36,897 nucleotides of DNA from an uncultured Bacilli bacterium (GCA_947629475.1 CANRDV010000008.1:1-36897); one strand, 5' to 3'; shown: positions 1-8,735, counted from the first letter of the stretch. Numbers and translations: made by a program. The notes: generated by a model not told the origin, from the sequence alone.

Positions 1-37
1 ATTTAAGAAGATTAATTAGTGTAAAGTTAAACAATGA

Positions 38-538
38 CTAAAATATGAAAAAGGGGGTTTTGTCGCCACCCCCTATACTTTTATAACTATATTCTATTTC
101 TTTTGGAACTATAGGATCTCCTGTTGTAATATCAATTTTCAAGTTTACTTCAAAATTATCCACACTAGCTTTTAAAGATATTCTATATCCACCATATAAA
201 TCTCTCTCACGAATTTTTTTAAATCCTAATATTTCAAAATTAATATTATCATCAGTTTCTATACTTAATATATTATTTAATACTTCTTTTAATCTTTCTT
301 CACTAATCTTAATACCTTTAATCATAGTATCCATATCTTGAGTAGTTCTACCAGAATCTTCAAACATAGAAGATAATAATAGTCCTCCCTTAATGATAAA
401 ATTATATTTATACTTACTAATTGATATTCTATATAATATTCTCTCAAAAAAATACATCTGTACCAAATTTTGAGGAGATAAATTATATATTTTAGCTTTA
501 TTATTTATTTTATTTCTAATAGATATAATATCCATCAT
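38..538 (-). pseudogene. AbiEii-type nucleotidyltransferase toxin, C-terminally truncated
   Basis: This is the toxin half of a type IV (AbiE) toxin-antitoxin pair. The nucleotidyltransferase core is visible: the IKGGLLLSS glycine motif (about residues 49-57), the acidic TQDMD motif (about 66-70) and a third acidic segment, KIDITTGD. AbiEii proteins normally run to about 280-300 residues and end in a helical domain carrying a conserved E/K/R motif. Here the family-like sequence stops after EIEYSYK and is followed by the non-homologous tail SIGGGDKTPFFIF and a stop, 166 residues in all. The DNA for that tail forms a terminator-like hairpin. The ATG overlaps the upstream antitoxin stop by 4 bases (ATGA), so translation is coupled. 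It is probably a decayed or recombined toxin. A functional minimal form cannot be excluded, because the window ends 37 bases later. Confidence 0.75.
53..73 (-). terminator. Intrinsic terminator inside the truncated AbiEii tail
   Basis: On the minus strand GGGGGT pairs with ACCCCC across a short loop and is followed directly by a run of T. It would end the abiE operon transcript and also encodes the last residues of the truncated toxin. Confidence 0.6.
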
Positions 539-1128
539 AAAAACACCTCCATAAATTCTTTTACTTCTTTATATATACCTAATTTTTTAGCATAATTATA
601 TAACTTTTTAACATCTTTTTTTTGAACTTTATAATATTCATTAAATGCATATTTTAAATATTCGAGATATATCTCTTTTCTATGCTTTATCAAATCACAA
701 AGACACCTTTCTACATCATAACATTGAATAATTCTCCCTTGAGGACTTTTAATTTTTATTAAACCAATTTCAAAATCATCATCACTTACATAATATAACT
801 TTACTTTATCATTTTCTCTTAAATTACCACAATAATTGTATTTTACTGTAACATCATATTCAAGTGGAACCTTTTCACATAAATCGAAAAAAAATAAAGA
901 AGTTAAATGTGAATATATAGTATTCTTATTATGATAAGTTAAATTAAAATATTCATCACCAAAACTATCCCTTATAACATAGAGTCCTGTTTTAATTCTT
1001 TCAATTATTCCTTTTTCAACTAATCTTGTTAAAATAACGGAAGGAATATTTAATGTATTTAATTCTTCGATAGTAATAGTATAACTATTTTTTTTCATAT
1101 AATTCAATACAATATTTTCATAACTCAT
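535..1128 (-). CDS. AbiEi-type antitoxin / autorepressor
   Basis: This is the antitoxin partner of the adjacent AbiEii. The first ~55 residues fit the family's winged helix (IEELNTLNIPSVILTRLVEKGIIERIKTG). The C-terminal domain carries the family's conserved ending, seen as IKSPQGRIIQCYDVERCLCDLIKHR. At 197 residues the length is normal and the frame is intact. A strong SD (AGGAGG) lies just upstream of the ATG. In studied AbiE systems this protein represses its own operon by binding inverted repeats. Here two inverted repeats lie on the promoter (1127-1206), which fits that role. The antitoxin looks intact although its toxin is truncated. Confidence 0.87.
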   Translation of the reverse strand: MSYENIVLNYMKKNSYTITIEELNTLNIPSVILTRLVEKGIIERIKTGLYVIRDSFGDEYFNLTYHNKNTIYSHLTSLFFFDLCEKVPLEYDVTVKYNYCGNLRENDKVKLYYVSDDDFEIGLIKIKSPQGRIIQCYDVERCLCDLIKHRKEIYLEYLKYAFNEYYKVQKKDVKKLYNYAKKLGIYKEVKEFMEVFL

Positions 1129-1206
1129 AATGTTCCTCCTGCAAGGAATTTTTTTATTTTTTCCTTGCTACAGGAACATTATAGCATTAATTATACATTA
1201 ATGCAA
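1127..1206 (-). promoter_or_regulatory. abiE operon promoter with two palindromic operators
   Basis: On the minus strand TTGCAT (1201-1206) and TATAAT (1178-1183) are separated by exactly 17 bp. The spacer contains a perfect 8-bp inverted repeat, GCATTAAT-TATAC-ATTAATGC (1184-1204). A second, longer inverted repeat (1127-1148 with 1161-1182, 19 of 22 bases matching, arm ATAATGTTCCT...GCAAGGAA) covers the -10, the start site and the SD. The arrangement fits autorepression by AbiEi. Confidence 0.8.
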
Positions 1207-1226
1207 GTTTTTTTATCTAATTTTTT

Positions 1227-1892
1227 TTATCTAATTAATAATAAATTCATAATACCAGTTAAATAATAAACAATAAAGAATCCTATACTTAATTTACTAA
1301 CTTTAACTTTCTTTAAATCTTTTATTTCTAATTTATTAGTACTTCCAATATTTCTTAATCCAAACATTTCTTTTTTACTTAAATCATTCTTGGTATAAAT
1401 ACCAAAAGCCATTGGATTATCATACTCTGAATATTCAAAGTCTTTAAGTCTTAGAAAATCAAAGAACATAACTAAATCTCCAGAACATCCTGATATATTA
1501 ATAATAGATAAAGATATTAGAATAGAATTATTTAAAATTATTCCTATTATATAAGTTATAACTCCAATTATAATAAATGGTGTTATTAAAGATATTAAGA
1601 TATTTCTTTTACTAATATTTTGTTTACATAAACAACAAAGGATTCCTTTTTCAATATGAACTCCATAAGTAATATTTTTAAAACTTGCACCATTTACTAT
1701 ATAAGAAATACTATGTAATATTTCATGTAGTATTAAATAAGGTAACATAAGTAAAAATATTAAAATAAAGTCATTATAAGTTATTTTAAAATCACATAGA
1801 AAGTATGTTAATAAACCCATAATAATAAAAATTATAATTGAAAATATTTGTAAAAACATTCCTTTCATTTCATATAAATAATACTTTTTCAT
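1227..1892 (-). CDS. DUF3267 family membrane protein (putative zinc metalloprotease)
   Basis: This 221-residue protein has about five membrane segments. An HEILH (HExxH-type) motif sits at the end of a hydrophobic segment around residue 56. A second conserved block, SGCSGDLVMFFDFLRLKDFEYSEY, in fragments around residues 134-157, resembles the second motif of DUF3267. The family is regarded as membrane-embedded zincin-like peptidases on sequence grounds. A substrate is not known. The gene starts 2 bases after the end of the cyclophilin-like gene, so the two probably share an mRNA. The zinc-site assignment is by motif only. Confidence 0.7.
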   Translation of the reverse strand: MKKYYLYEMKGMFLQIFSIIIFIIMGLLTYFLCDFKITYNDFILIFLLMLPYLILHEILHSISYIVNGASFKNITYGVHIEKGILCCLCKQNISKRNILISLITPFIIIGVITYIIGIILNNSILISLSIINISGCSGDLVMFFDFLRLKDFEYSEYDNPMAFGIYTKNDLSKKEMFGLRNIGSTNKLEIKDLKKVKVSKLSIGFFIVYYLTGIMNLLLIR

Positions 1893-1894
1893 AA

Positions 1895-2338
1895 CTATTT
1901 CCTCTTAAATACTAAAGTAACATCATTACTTCCTAAAACACTTTTTAAAGTATTTCCATCAATATTTTCAATTTCTCCAAGTTTGGTAAACTCCCAAGTA
2001 TTAGTATCATAATATAAAGTTATTTGATTACCTTGATATAATATCAAATCCCCTGACTTAGTAGTTATTCTAGTATCATTAGTAGGTAGACTAAATCCTA
2101 AATCTCCAACTTTTTCAAAGTTACCATAGTCATGAGCTTTAACTATAATATCACCATTATCTAATTTTTCTAAAAAAGCCCTACTTGATGAATTATCTTC
2201 TAATTTAATTATAAATTCTTGATTGTTAACAACTAACTTAATTTTATCCATAACTTCTCCTTTACTATTTAAAATAATTATTAAAACAATACTTATTATT
2301 AGTACTAAACTAATTATACCTATTAATATTTTTTTCAT
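1895..2338 (-). CDS. Membrane-anchored cyclophilin-like domain protein
   Basis: This 147-residue protein has an N-terminal hydrophobic anchor (residues 4-24) with no clear lipobox cysteine. A single extracellular domain follows. It contains the block YGNFEKVGDLGFSLPTND and then GDLILYQGNQITLYYD, which is the signature of the small bacterial cyclophilin-like beta-barrel family. These proteins keep the cyclophilin fold, but prolyl isomerase activity is generally not established. The gene lies immediately upstream of the DUF3267 gene (2-base gap). The start ATG has a weak SD (AAGGAAAA). The function is unknown. Confidence 0.7.
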   Translation of the reverse strand: MKKILIGIISLVLIISIVLIIILNSKGEVMDKIKLVVNNQEFIIKLEDNSSSRAFLEKLDNGDIIVKAHDYGNFEKVGDLGFSLPTNDTRITTKSGDLILYQGNQITLYYDTNTWEFTKLGEIENIDGNTLKSVLGSNDVTLVFKRK

Positions 2339-2361
2339 AATATTTTTCCTTTTCTAATACC

Positions 2362-2901
2362 TTAAAACACCTCATTCTGTATAATTTCAAATAATTTATC
2401 TCCATTTGTATAATTTTTTAAATACTCCTCTATTTTTTCAATATCTAAATCATCTGCTATTTTTCTATAATTAATTACTATTTCTTTATATTCATCATAT
2501 CCCATTTTATTTTTATTTCTAGCAAGTTCTATAAGCATTCTTTCTTTATCATATACTCTAATAACATCTTCATCTATCTTAACTTCTTGCACTCCAAGAT
2601 TATATAAATTATCTTGTAATCTAACTTGTTTTATATGTTTAGAATGTATTCTACCTTTTATTGGTATAGAAACAACAACTTTTTTTGGAATAAAATCTGT
2701 TAAATTATAAAAATAATATGCAGATTCGCCATATAAAACAGCATATGGATATTTTTTAAAGATAATAGCTAAAGAATTAGCACTTGGTTTAGAAGAATAT
2801 ATACCTTCTTCAATCTTAAAATATTTACCTAGCTTAATTGCTAATTCAATTTGATAATTAGACTTTAATTTTTCTTTTAATTACTTATAAGAATATAACA
2901 T
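2362..2901 (-). pseudogene. Second AbiEi-like antitoxin, interrupted by an in-frame TAA
   Basis: An ATG at 2901 opens a frame that reads MLYSYK, meets TAA at 2883-2881, and then stays open for 172 more codons to the stop at 2362. Downstream of the TAA it reads LKEKLKSNYQIELAIKLG, IEEGIYSSKP, YPYAVLYGESAYYFYNLTDF, IRVYDKERMLIELARNK and KLFEIIQNEVF. That is the layout of a common Firmicute AbiEi-type protein of about 180-200 residues. Without the TAA the product would be 179 residues. A GTG at about 2592 could give only a 76-residue C-terminal fragment without the winged helix. No second AbiEii is adjacent. It is probably a recent pseudogene, since everything after the stop is intact. Confidence 0.7.
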
Positions 2902-2926
2902 ACTACCACACCTAACAATAATTATT

Positions 2927-2976
2927 TTAAACTAAATGTACCATAAAGTAGGTAGCAAGTGGTACGTTTAGTTTAA
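2927..2976. repeat. 16-bp inverted repeat upstream of the broken AbiEi gene
   Basis: The arm TTAAACTAAATGTACC (2927-2942) is repeated in inverse as GGTACGTTTAGTTTAA (2961-2976) with one mismatch and an 18-base loop. It lies between the stop of the DUF1848 gene and the start of the AbiEi-like pseudogene. No T-run follows on the transcribed strand, so an operator is more likely than a terminator. Confidence 0.6.
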
Positions 2977-2980
2977 TTTT

Positions 2981-3859
2981 TTATTTAATTCTTTCCTTAA
3001 TTATATCATCACTTTCTAACTCTCCAACTAATAAAGAAGAATTAGGATTATGTTTAGAATAATTAGATTTTACTTTAACTTCATCATAATTAGCATAACA
3101 ATATTTACAAAAATGTTTACAAGAGTTATATACTCCAATATCAACCATTTCAGCACAACTACAACCTCTTGCTTTCCATTCTTTAAAAACTTTACCCGTT
3201 AACTTAAAAGCCATTTCTCTTGATAAACATTCACCCTTTATAAAGCCATATTCAACTAAGTTTCTTTCTTCAAAACAAGTTTGAACTGTCATACCATGAC
3301 TTTTGGCACTCTTACTAAAATTAATTCCTATTTCTTTATAATCAAATTCATCTAATTCTTTATAATTTAAAACATATTTATTCTTTCTTACATTTTTATA
3401 ATCATCTATAAATGAAACTATTATATGTTTAACATATCCGTCTAATAAACTACACATTTTCTCAAATGCTCTTTTATGATAATCTAAAGAATATTTCTTA
3501 TTAATTAATATTGGGTCATATCTTATATACAAATTATCTATTCCAACTATACTTGATAATTCTTTAATTGCATCTATTATTTTAGTTTTATCTCTGATAT
3601 TAGGTTCAATATCTTCTTTATAAGGAGTTAAAGTAACATGAAAGATAATAGGTTTATCAATACTTTTTAAATATTTAAGAATAGGAATGGGATTTTTCGT
3701 ACAAAACAAAATTGCATCAACATTATTAAAGTTAATACGACTAACTAACTTAGGATTAAAAGGATTCCTAACATCAACATAGCCTTCTCTATATCTATCA
3801 ATGAACCAATCTGTGTAAAATGCCACGATATCAGTTCTACCACTTACCATCAATATCAT
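2981..3859 (-). CDS. DUF1848 family protein (cysteine-cluster protein)
   Basis: This 292-residue protein matches the DUF1848 pattern. The N-terminus reads ILMVSGRTDIVAFYTDWF, with a RNPFNPK segment following, and the middle contains FCTKNP and YIRYDPI. The C-terminal cysteine cluster reads ARGCSCAEMVDIGVYN then CKHFCKYCYANYD. A CxxxCxxC element suggests an iron-sulfur site related to radical-SAM-like proteins, but the biochemistry of DUF1848 is not established. The ATG has an SD (GGAG) 6-7 bases upstream. It follows the DUF1287 gene by 8 bases and is probably cotranscribed with it. Confidence 0.82.
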   Translation of the reverse strand: MILMVSGRTDIVAFYTDWFIDRYREGYVDVRNPFNPKLVSRINFNNVDAILFCTKNPIPILKYLKSIDKPIIFHVTLTPYKEDIEPNIRDKTKIIDAIKELSSIVGIDNLYIRYDPILINKKYSLDYHKRAFEKMCSLLDGYVKHIIVSFIDDYKNVRKNKYVLNYKELDEFDYKEIGINFSKSAKSHGMTVQTCFEERNLVEYGFIKGECLSREMAFKLTGKVFKEWKARGCSCAEMVDIGVYNSCKHFCKYCYANYDEVKVKSNYSKHNPNSSLLVGELESDDIIKERIK

Positions 3860-3867
3860 AAATACTC

Positions 3868-4518
3868 CTAACTAACTCTGAAATGCCCAATTATTTCATA
3901 TCTTTCTAAGACATCTTCTTCATAATATCTTTGATAAGGATTGGCATGATGAATTAAGAAAGGTATTCCTTTTCTATTTCTTTTATCAGATATAATTCCT
4001 ATATGATTTTTAAATACAACAATATCTCCACCTTGAAATTCTTCTATATTAGATATATCAGTTGTTAAATTAATTGCATTATTCTTAAAATATACTTGTA
4101 AATTTTTAACTCTTCGAAAATCAATATTCTTATCAATCTTATCTATATCATAGTTATCTTTATTATTTCTAATATCCATATCTACTAATTCTCTTAAATC
4201 ATAACCAGACCCTTTAAGTCCAAAGGCAACAACATCTGTACAAACACCATAATTGTCAGTTGGATATCCTCCATCATAATATTTACTTTTATATTTAGGT
4301 TTTGCATCAAGATATTTTCTAACACTATTTAAAATATCAGTTTGGTCATCTATTCCATCAGAATCTTTATCTACATTACTTTTATAAGTTACTATATTAA
4401 AATCAGCATTAGTATATTTCTTATGAGGTAAATAATTTAGGAAATATAATAGACTAGTAATACCTGAAATAACCACTAATAATAAACAAATTAAAATAAT
4501 AATACTTCTCTTTTTCAT
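3868..4518 (-). CDS. DUF1287 family secreted or anchored hydrolase
   Basis: This 216-residue protein has an N-terminal membrane anchor (about residues 5-27). A DUF1287 domain follows. The diagnostic motif YYDGGYPTDNYGVCTDVV (about residues 80-97) contains the probable nucleophilic cysteine. NHIGIISDKR and HHANP supply candidate histidines. The family has an NlpC/P60-like papain fold and is thought to act on the cell wall or on peptides outside the cell. A DKDSDGIDD stretch near residues 50-58 resembles a calcium-binding loop. The gene is upstream of, and close to, the DUF1848 gene. Confidence 0.8.
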   Translation of the reverse strand: MKKRSIIILICLLLVVISGITSLLYFLNYLPHKKYTNADFNIVTYKSNVDKDSDGIDDQTDILNSVRKYLDAKPKYKSKYYDGGYPTDNYGVCTDVVAFGLKGSGYDLRELVDMDIRNNKDNYDIDKIDKNIDFRRVKNLQVYFKNNAINLTTDISNIEEFQGGDIVVFKNHIGIISDKRNRKGIPFLIHHANPYQRYYEEDVLERYEIIGHFRVS

Positions 4519-4609
4519 AAATCTCCTTTAATTTGTAAACTTTCTGTAAAAATTATACTTTTAACTCTAATAATTGTATTTAAATAACTATTTTTAAATT
4601 TTAAAAAAA

Positions 4610-4626
4610 GAGTTTTAAACTCTTAA
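4610..4626 (-). terminator. Intrinsic terminator of the gap operon
   Basis: AAGAGTTT and AAACTCTT form a compact hairpin on the minus strand and are followed by seven T. It sits just after the stop of the Pro/Gln-rich membrane protein. Confidence 0.75.
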
Positions 4627-5177
4627 ATAATTGTTGTTATATCATCATCAATAGCTGGATTTCCTGTTTTGGCTTGGGCTAAATCTGGAATTAAAGTTGG
4701 TTGTTTTAAAGTTGCTTGAGGTGTTGCTTGTGGTTGAGGTTGTACTGGTGCAACTGTTTTAGGAACCAAAGTTGGTTCAGGAATAGGAGCAGCTACTGCT
4801 TGTTGTACTTGCTTAGGCACTTGTTGTTGAACAGGTTTTGGAGTTTGAACAACTTGTTGTTGAGTTGCTTGAACTGCTGGTTTCTGAACTACTGATGCTA
4901 CTGGAGTCTGAGCAACTGGTGTAACTACTGGAGTTGCACCTTTAACAGTCTTACTCTTTTTTTCCTTTTTAGTCTTTACTTTCTTCTCTTTTTTAGGTTT
5001 AGCATTTGAAGTTTGTGGTTGAGATGCAGATGCAACTTTAAACTCAACTTTTCCATACTTCTGTTTAAACAAATATCCAACAATTGAAAATAGTAGAGTT
5101 GAACATACAATTACATATATAATATAACGCGTTCCACTTAATCCATCACGGAACAAAGATATAATCATATCTAACAC
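4623..5177 (-). CDS. Membrane-anchored Lys- then Pro/Gln-rich low-complexity protein
   Basis: I do not recognise a family. The protein starts with a single membrane helix (about residues 18-37, YIIYVIVCSTLLFSIVGYLF). A lysine-rich block (PKKEKKVKTKKEKKSK) follows. The rest is a long Pro/Gln/Val/Ala tail ending in GNPAIDDDITTII. The topology suggests a cytoplasmic or surface-exposed disordered tail. It lies 24 bases after gap and ends at a terminator, so it is probably the last gene of the gap transcript. The start is uncertain: GTG at 5177 has an AGGAAT SD, and an ATG at 5168 is also possible. Codon use matches the neighbours. Confidence 0.6.
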   Translation of the reverse strand: MLDMIISLFRDGLSGTRYIIYVIVCSTLLFSIVGYLFKQKYGKVEFKVASASQPQTSNAKPKKEKKVKTKKEKKSKTVKGATPVVTPVAQTPVASVVQKPAVQATQQQVVQTPKPVQQQVPKQVQQAVAAPIPEPTLVPKTVAPVQPQPQATPQATLKQPTLIPDLAQAKTGNPAIDDDITTII

Positions 5178-5201
5178 AATCTACCATTCCTTTCCAATCT
5201 T

Positions 5202-6209
5202 TTATTCTTTATTTGCAAAATAATTAGCTGTTCTTACCATTTGATAAGAATATCCCATTTCATTATCATACCAAGCAATTACTTTAACTAAGTCACCATC
5301 TTCCGTTTCTAAAACATCAGTTGATAAAGCATCAACTACTGCTCCATGGCTACTTCCTATTACATCACTTGAGACAATTGGGTCATAAGTTAACCTTATT
5401 GTTTCATTTTGATTATTTTCAAAAGTTTCATTCAACTCCTCAATACTAACTTTCTTCTTTAACCTTAATACTAAATCAACAACGGAACCAGTTGATACAG
5501 GAACTCGCATTGCAATTCCTTTCATCTTTCCTTTTAAACTAGGAATAACTGCTCCGATTGCTGAAGCTGCTCCAGTTGAAGTTGGAACAATATTAGCAGC
5601 ACAAGCACGACCACGTCTTGCTTTAATTCCCTTTTTATGAGCAACATCAAGTGTTACTTGGTCATTGGTATACGCATGAACTGTAGTCATATAACCTGAC
5701 TTAATTCCATACTCTCTTTCAATTATATCTAAAACGGGAGCAAGACAATTAGTCGTACAACTAGCTGCTGAAATTACATCTTCATCACCAGTTAATATTT
5801 CATTATTTACATTATAAACAATTGTTTTAACATCACCTTTACAAGGAGCAGATACAATAACATGCTTTGCCCCGGCTTTAATATGAGCAACTGCCTTATC
5901 ATAACTTGTGAAGTGTCCAGTACACTCAAACACAAGTTCGACTCCTAAATCCTTCCAAGGAAGCATACTTGGGTCACTTTCTGCGTATACTCTAATTTTC
6001 TTATTACCAACAATAATATTTTCATTATCAAACTTAATATCATCAATTCGATAATTACGATGATTTGTATCATATTTTAATAAATAAGCAAGTTGTTCAG
6101 AATCTGTTAAATCATTAATTGCAACAACTTCCAAATTAGGATACTCCTCATTCATAATTCGATAAACTAATCTTCCTATTCGACCAAACCCATTAATAGC
6201 TACTTTCAT
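5202..6209 (-). CDS. gap: Glyceraldehyde-3-phosphate dehydrogenase (NAD-dependent type)
   Basis: This is the glycolytic enzyme that converts glyceraldehyde-3-phosphate, NAD and phosphate to 1,3-bisphosphoglycerate. The 335-residue product is full length. It has the Rossmann motif INGFGRIGR (residues 5-13), an aspartate at position 33 (AIND) typical of NAD preference, the catalytic SAASCTTNCLAP with Cys151, and the active-site His178 (TVHAYTNDQ). WYDNEMGYS lies near the C-terminus. A good SD (GAGAGGAG) precedes the ATG. It is preceded on the minus strand by the TGS/kinase gene, with a possible own promoter at 6230-6258. Confidence 0.98.
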   Translation of the reverse strand: MKVAINGFGRIGRLVYRIMNEEYPNLEVVAINDLTDSEQLAYLLKYDTNHRNYRIDDIKFDNENIIVGNKKIRVYAESDPSMLPWKDLGVELVFECTGHFTSYDKAVAHIKAGAKHVIVSAPCKGDVKTIVYNVNNEILTGDEDVISAASCTTNCLAPVLDIIEREYGIKSGYMTTVHAYTNDQVTLDVAHKKGIKARRGRACAANIVPTSTGAASAIGAVIPSLKGKMKGIAMRVPVSTGSVVDLVLRLKKKVSIEELNETFENNQNETIRLTYDPIVSSDVIGSSHGAVVDALSTDVLETEDGDLVKVIAWYDNEMGYSYQMVRTANYFANKE

Positions 6210-6229
6210 TTTATTCTCCTCTCTTTATT

Positions 6230-6258
6230 AATTTACCCAATCTTTTTATTTTAATCAA
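6230..6258 (-). promoter_or_regulatory. Possible gap promoter
   Basis: On the minus strand TTGATT (6253-6258), a 17-bp spacer and TAAATT (6230-6235) lie just upstream of the gap SD. The -35 overlaps the stop codon of the upstream kinase gene. Confidence 0.45.
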
Positions 6259-7906
6259 AATAACTATGTCTAATAAACTCTCTTAAAATAGAATCATTAG
6301 GAACTTCTTCACTTGGAACTGGTAAGAAAATATCCAATAACCTAATAAGTCTCTTAGCATCTTCATAGTAAGGACTATCAGACTTAACTGTATAAAGAAG
6401 TGGTAAAGCATAAACCTTTAAAACTGGAAATTCATAAACAAGTCCGGTATTTAAAGTAACATCGGCTTCATCTTGGAAAGGAAAAATATGTCTTTCCTCT
6501 CCATCTCTAACATTACTCCATAATTCTAAAGTCTCCTCAGGTGTATAATTTCTGGTATAATAATCTCTAACTATTCTTCTGATTAATCTATTATCCGTAG
6601 TTGGAATCCTATTATCTTTATCAATATTAATCTCAGTTAAAGCCGATAAATAAATCTTCATCTTTTTACTTGAATCAATATTTGATAAAACTGCAGGATT
6701 TAAGCAATGAATACCTTCAATTAACAAGATTTCATTTTTTTCTAACTTCATACTATTTGCTTTATCAAACTCTTTTTTACCTGTTACAAAGTTAAAAACT
6801 GGTAAGATTACTTTTTCACCTTTTAATAACTTATCAAGTGTACTATTAAATAACTTACTATCAATTGCTTCTAAACATTCAAAATCATATTCTCCATTTG
6901 CTTTTCTTGGAGTATCAACTCTTTCAACAAAGAAATCATCCATAGAAATTACTTCAGGTTTTAATCCAAAACTCCTTAAGTACATTGATAACTTTTTCGT
7001 TGTTGTTGTTTTTCCACTTGATGATGGTCCCGCAATTAAAACTATCTTAACTTTCTTATCACTTGCTATTTTTTTAGCTATATTCAATAGTTTATTACTA
7101 TATAAAGTCTCAGTTACTTTAATTAAATCTCCAATTTTCCCTGTTGTAATTATATCATTTAAATCAACTGATGTTTCAAGATTCATAAGTTTACACATCT
7201 CTTTAGATTCTCTAAATACTTCGAATAACTTAGCATGATGTTTATATCTAGGTATATCCCCAGCACTATAAATAGTTGGATATCTTAAGATAAACCCATC
7301 TTCATTTAAATAAGTTAATTTAAATTCATTTAAACAAGAAGTCTCACATGGCATTAAACTAAACATATAGTTATAACTATTACCCATTCTATATAAATTA
7401 ACATAAGTATTAGTCATATATTTTAATAATCCAGACTTTTTAGTATCACCTATCTCATCAAAATAAGCAATTGCATCTTCTCTTAAAATAGTTACTTTAT
7501 GAATTTTTAAATTATCTCTAACAACTTCATTCATCTTATTTTCTAAATCATAAACCATCTCTCTTGTTAAATTACAAGTTGCTTCAATATATAATCCTTT
7601 ATCAGCAGAATGTCTTGTTAATAAATAACCTTTTCTTTTAAATAACTCTTGAAAACAATAATTAACTAAAAATACTAATCCATTTAAATAAACTCTATTT
7701 GCATAACTAGATGATAAATCATAAAATTCAATATGACATGGTTTAGTAATCACATCATTTAATTCATGATATTCTCCATCTACTTTAGCTAAAATTATCT
7801 TATGTAAAAATAATTCATCATACATTTTACTAAGTTCAAGTAAAGTAATTCCTTTCTTAACAATTGTTTCTTTATCTTCAACCCAAACTTTTATACTTTC
7901 TAACAT
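6251..7906 (-). CDS. Nucleoside kinase-like fusion: TGS + tRNA-synthetase SAD-like + uridine kinase domains
   Basis: This cytoplasmic ATP-binding protein is of the kind often annotated uridine kinase or phosphoribulokinase-like. It begins with a TGS-like domain (IKVWVEDKETIVKKGITLLELS). A central part resembles the threonyl/alanyl-tRNA synthetase second additional domain (LLTRHSADKGLYIEATCNLTREM). The C-terminal half is a P-loop kinase domain with Walker A GPSSSGKTTTTKKLS (near residue 290) followed by VISMDDFF, LLIEGIHCLNP and RRIVRDYYTRN. I place the start at ATG 7906 (MLESIKVW), because GGAGGATAAT lies directly upstream. An in-frame ATG at 7948 has no SD. Product length is 551 residues. 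The substrate is unproven; kinases with this architecture are common in Firmicutes. Confidence 0.85.
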   Translation of the reverse strand: MLESIKVWVEDKETIVKKGITLLELSKMYDELFLHKIILAKVDGEYHELNDVITKPCHIEFYDLSSSYANRVYLNGLVFLVNYCFQELFKRKGYLLTRHSADKGLYIEATCNLTREMVYDLENKMNEVVRDNLKIHKVTILREDAIAYFDEIGDTKKSGLLKYMTNTYVNLYRMGNSYNYMFSLMPCETSCLNEFKLTYLNEDGFILRYPTIYSAGDIPRYKHHAKLFEVFRESKEMCKLMNLETSVDLNDIITTGKIGDLIKVTETLYSNKLLNIAKKIASDKKVKIVLIAGPSSSGKTTTTKKLSMYLRSFGLKPEVISMDDFFVERVDTPRKANGEYDFECLEAIDSKLFNSTLDKLLKGEKVILPVFNFVTGKKEFDKANSMKLEKNEILLIEGIHCLNPAVLSNIDSSKKMKIYLSALTEINIDKDNRIPTTDNRLIRRIVRDYYTRNYTPEETLELWSNVRDGEERHIFPFQDEADVTLNTGLVYEFPVLKVYALPLLYTVKSDSPYYEDAKRLIRLLDIFLPVPSEEVPNDSILREFIRHSYFD

Positions 7907-7991
7907 ATTATCCTCCAACCATATTAATAGTATATCATGTAACCTCAAAGAAGTAAAGCAAATTTAACCAAAAAAGAACAACTAAATTGTC

Positions 7992-8735
7992 CTATAAATA
8001 CTTAATATTATCTTTAATAGTTAATCTAGGCATCCTTTTAACAAGTACTTTATCATCTTTTAAATCTTCTTTAGTAAGACCAAATTCATTTAATAATAAC
8101 TCTAAATAATACTTACTAATTTCTATTTTTAATCTATCTATATCTGTTAAAACTTTATCTTTTTCTAACTCACTTAACATTCCCTTATAATGTTCTAATC
8201 TTCTCTTTCTATCTAACTGAATATCTTCTATGTTTTTATCATCATGACTAGTTTCATGACTTATTCTTTCAATTGCACCTTTTACATAATTAATCTTAGT
8301 ATTTCTTTCTTCTTCTGTTTCTTCTCTTGTTTCAAAAAACTCGATTTCTCCAACCCTATTTCTATTTATATCATAATCAAAATTAAATAACTCAACTATG
8401 TTATCTTGATTTATTTTTTTAAATACATAAACTCCTTCATAACCAGCACTATTACTGTTTATATCAAGACATTCATGACTTTTTAATAAATTTAAAACAC
8501 GATTATAAATATTATAAATTGCTATTCTTCTATAAAGTTCTAATTCAATTAAATTTTCTTTCTTAATACTACTAATATTATCTTTAACTACTGAAAACTC
8601 TAATTCTATTAAACTATTTAAATATTCTAAAGTTGGTTTATTAAAAGTATCTTCATATCTTTTTAATATATTTTTTAATACTTCTTTATCTTCTACTTTA
8701 TAATTATTATAATAAGTTCTATGAACACTTAACAT
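7992..8735 (-). CDS. Conserved hypothetical protein, charged and helical
   Basis: I do not recognise this 247-residue protein. It is rich in Lys, Glu, Leu and Ile, has no signal peptide or membrane segment, and has two likely helical or coiled-coil stretches (about residues 1-85 and 130-225). The middle contains CLDINSNSAGYEGVYVFKK and LFNFDYDINRNRVGEIEFFE. It has its own promoter, and its ATG has a GGAAG SD. It is transcribed divergently from the first toxin-like locus. Confidence 0.55.
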   Translation of the reverse strand: MLSVHRTYYNNYKVEDKEVLKNILKRYEDTFNKPTLEYLNSLIELEFSVVKDNISSIKKENLIELELYRRIAIYNIYNRVLNLLKSHECLDINSNSAGYEGVYVFKKINQDNIVELFNFDYDINRNRVGEIEFFETREETEEERNTKINYVKGAIERISHETSHDDKNIEDIQLDRKRRLEHYKGMLSELEKDKVLTDIDRLKIEISKYYLELLLNEFGLTKEDLKDDKVLVKRMPRLTIKDNIKYL

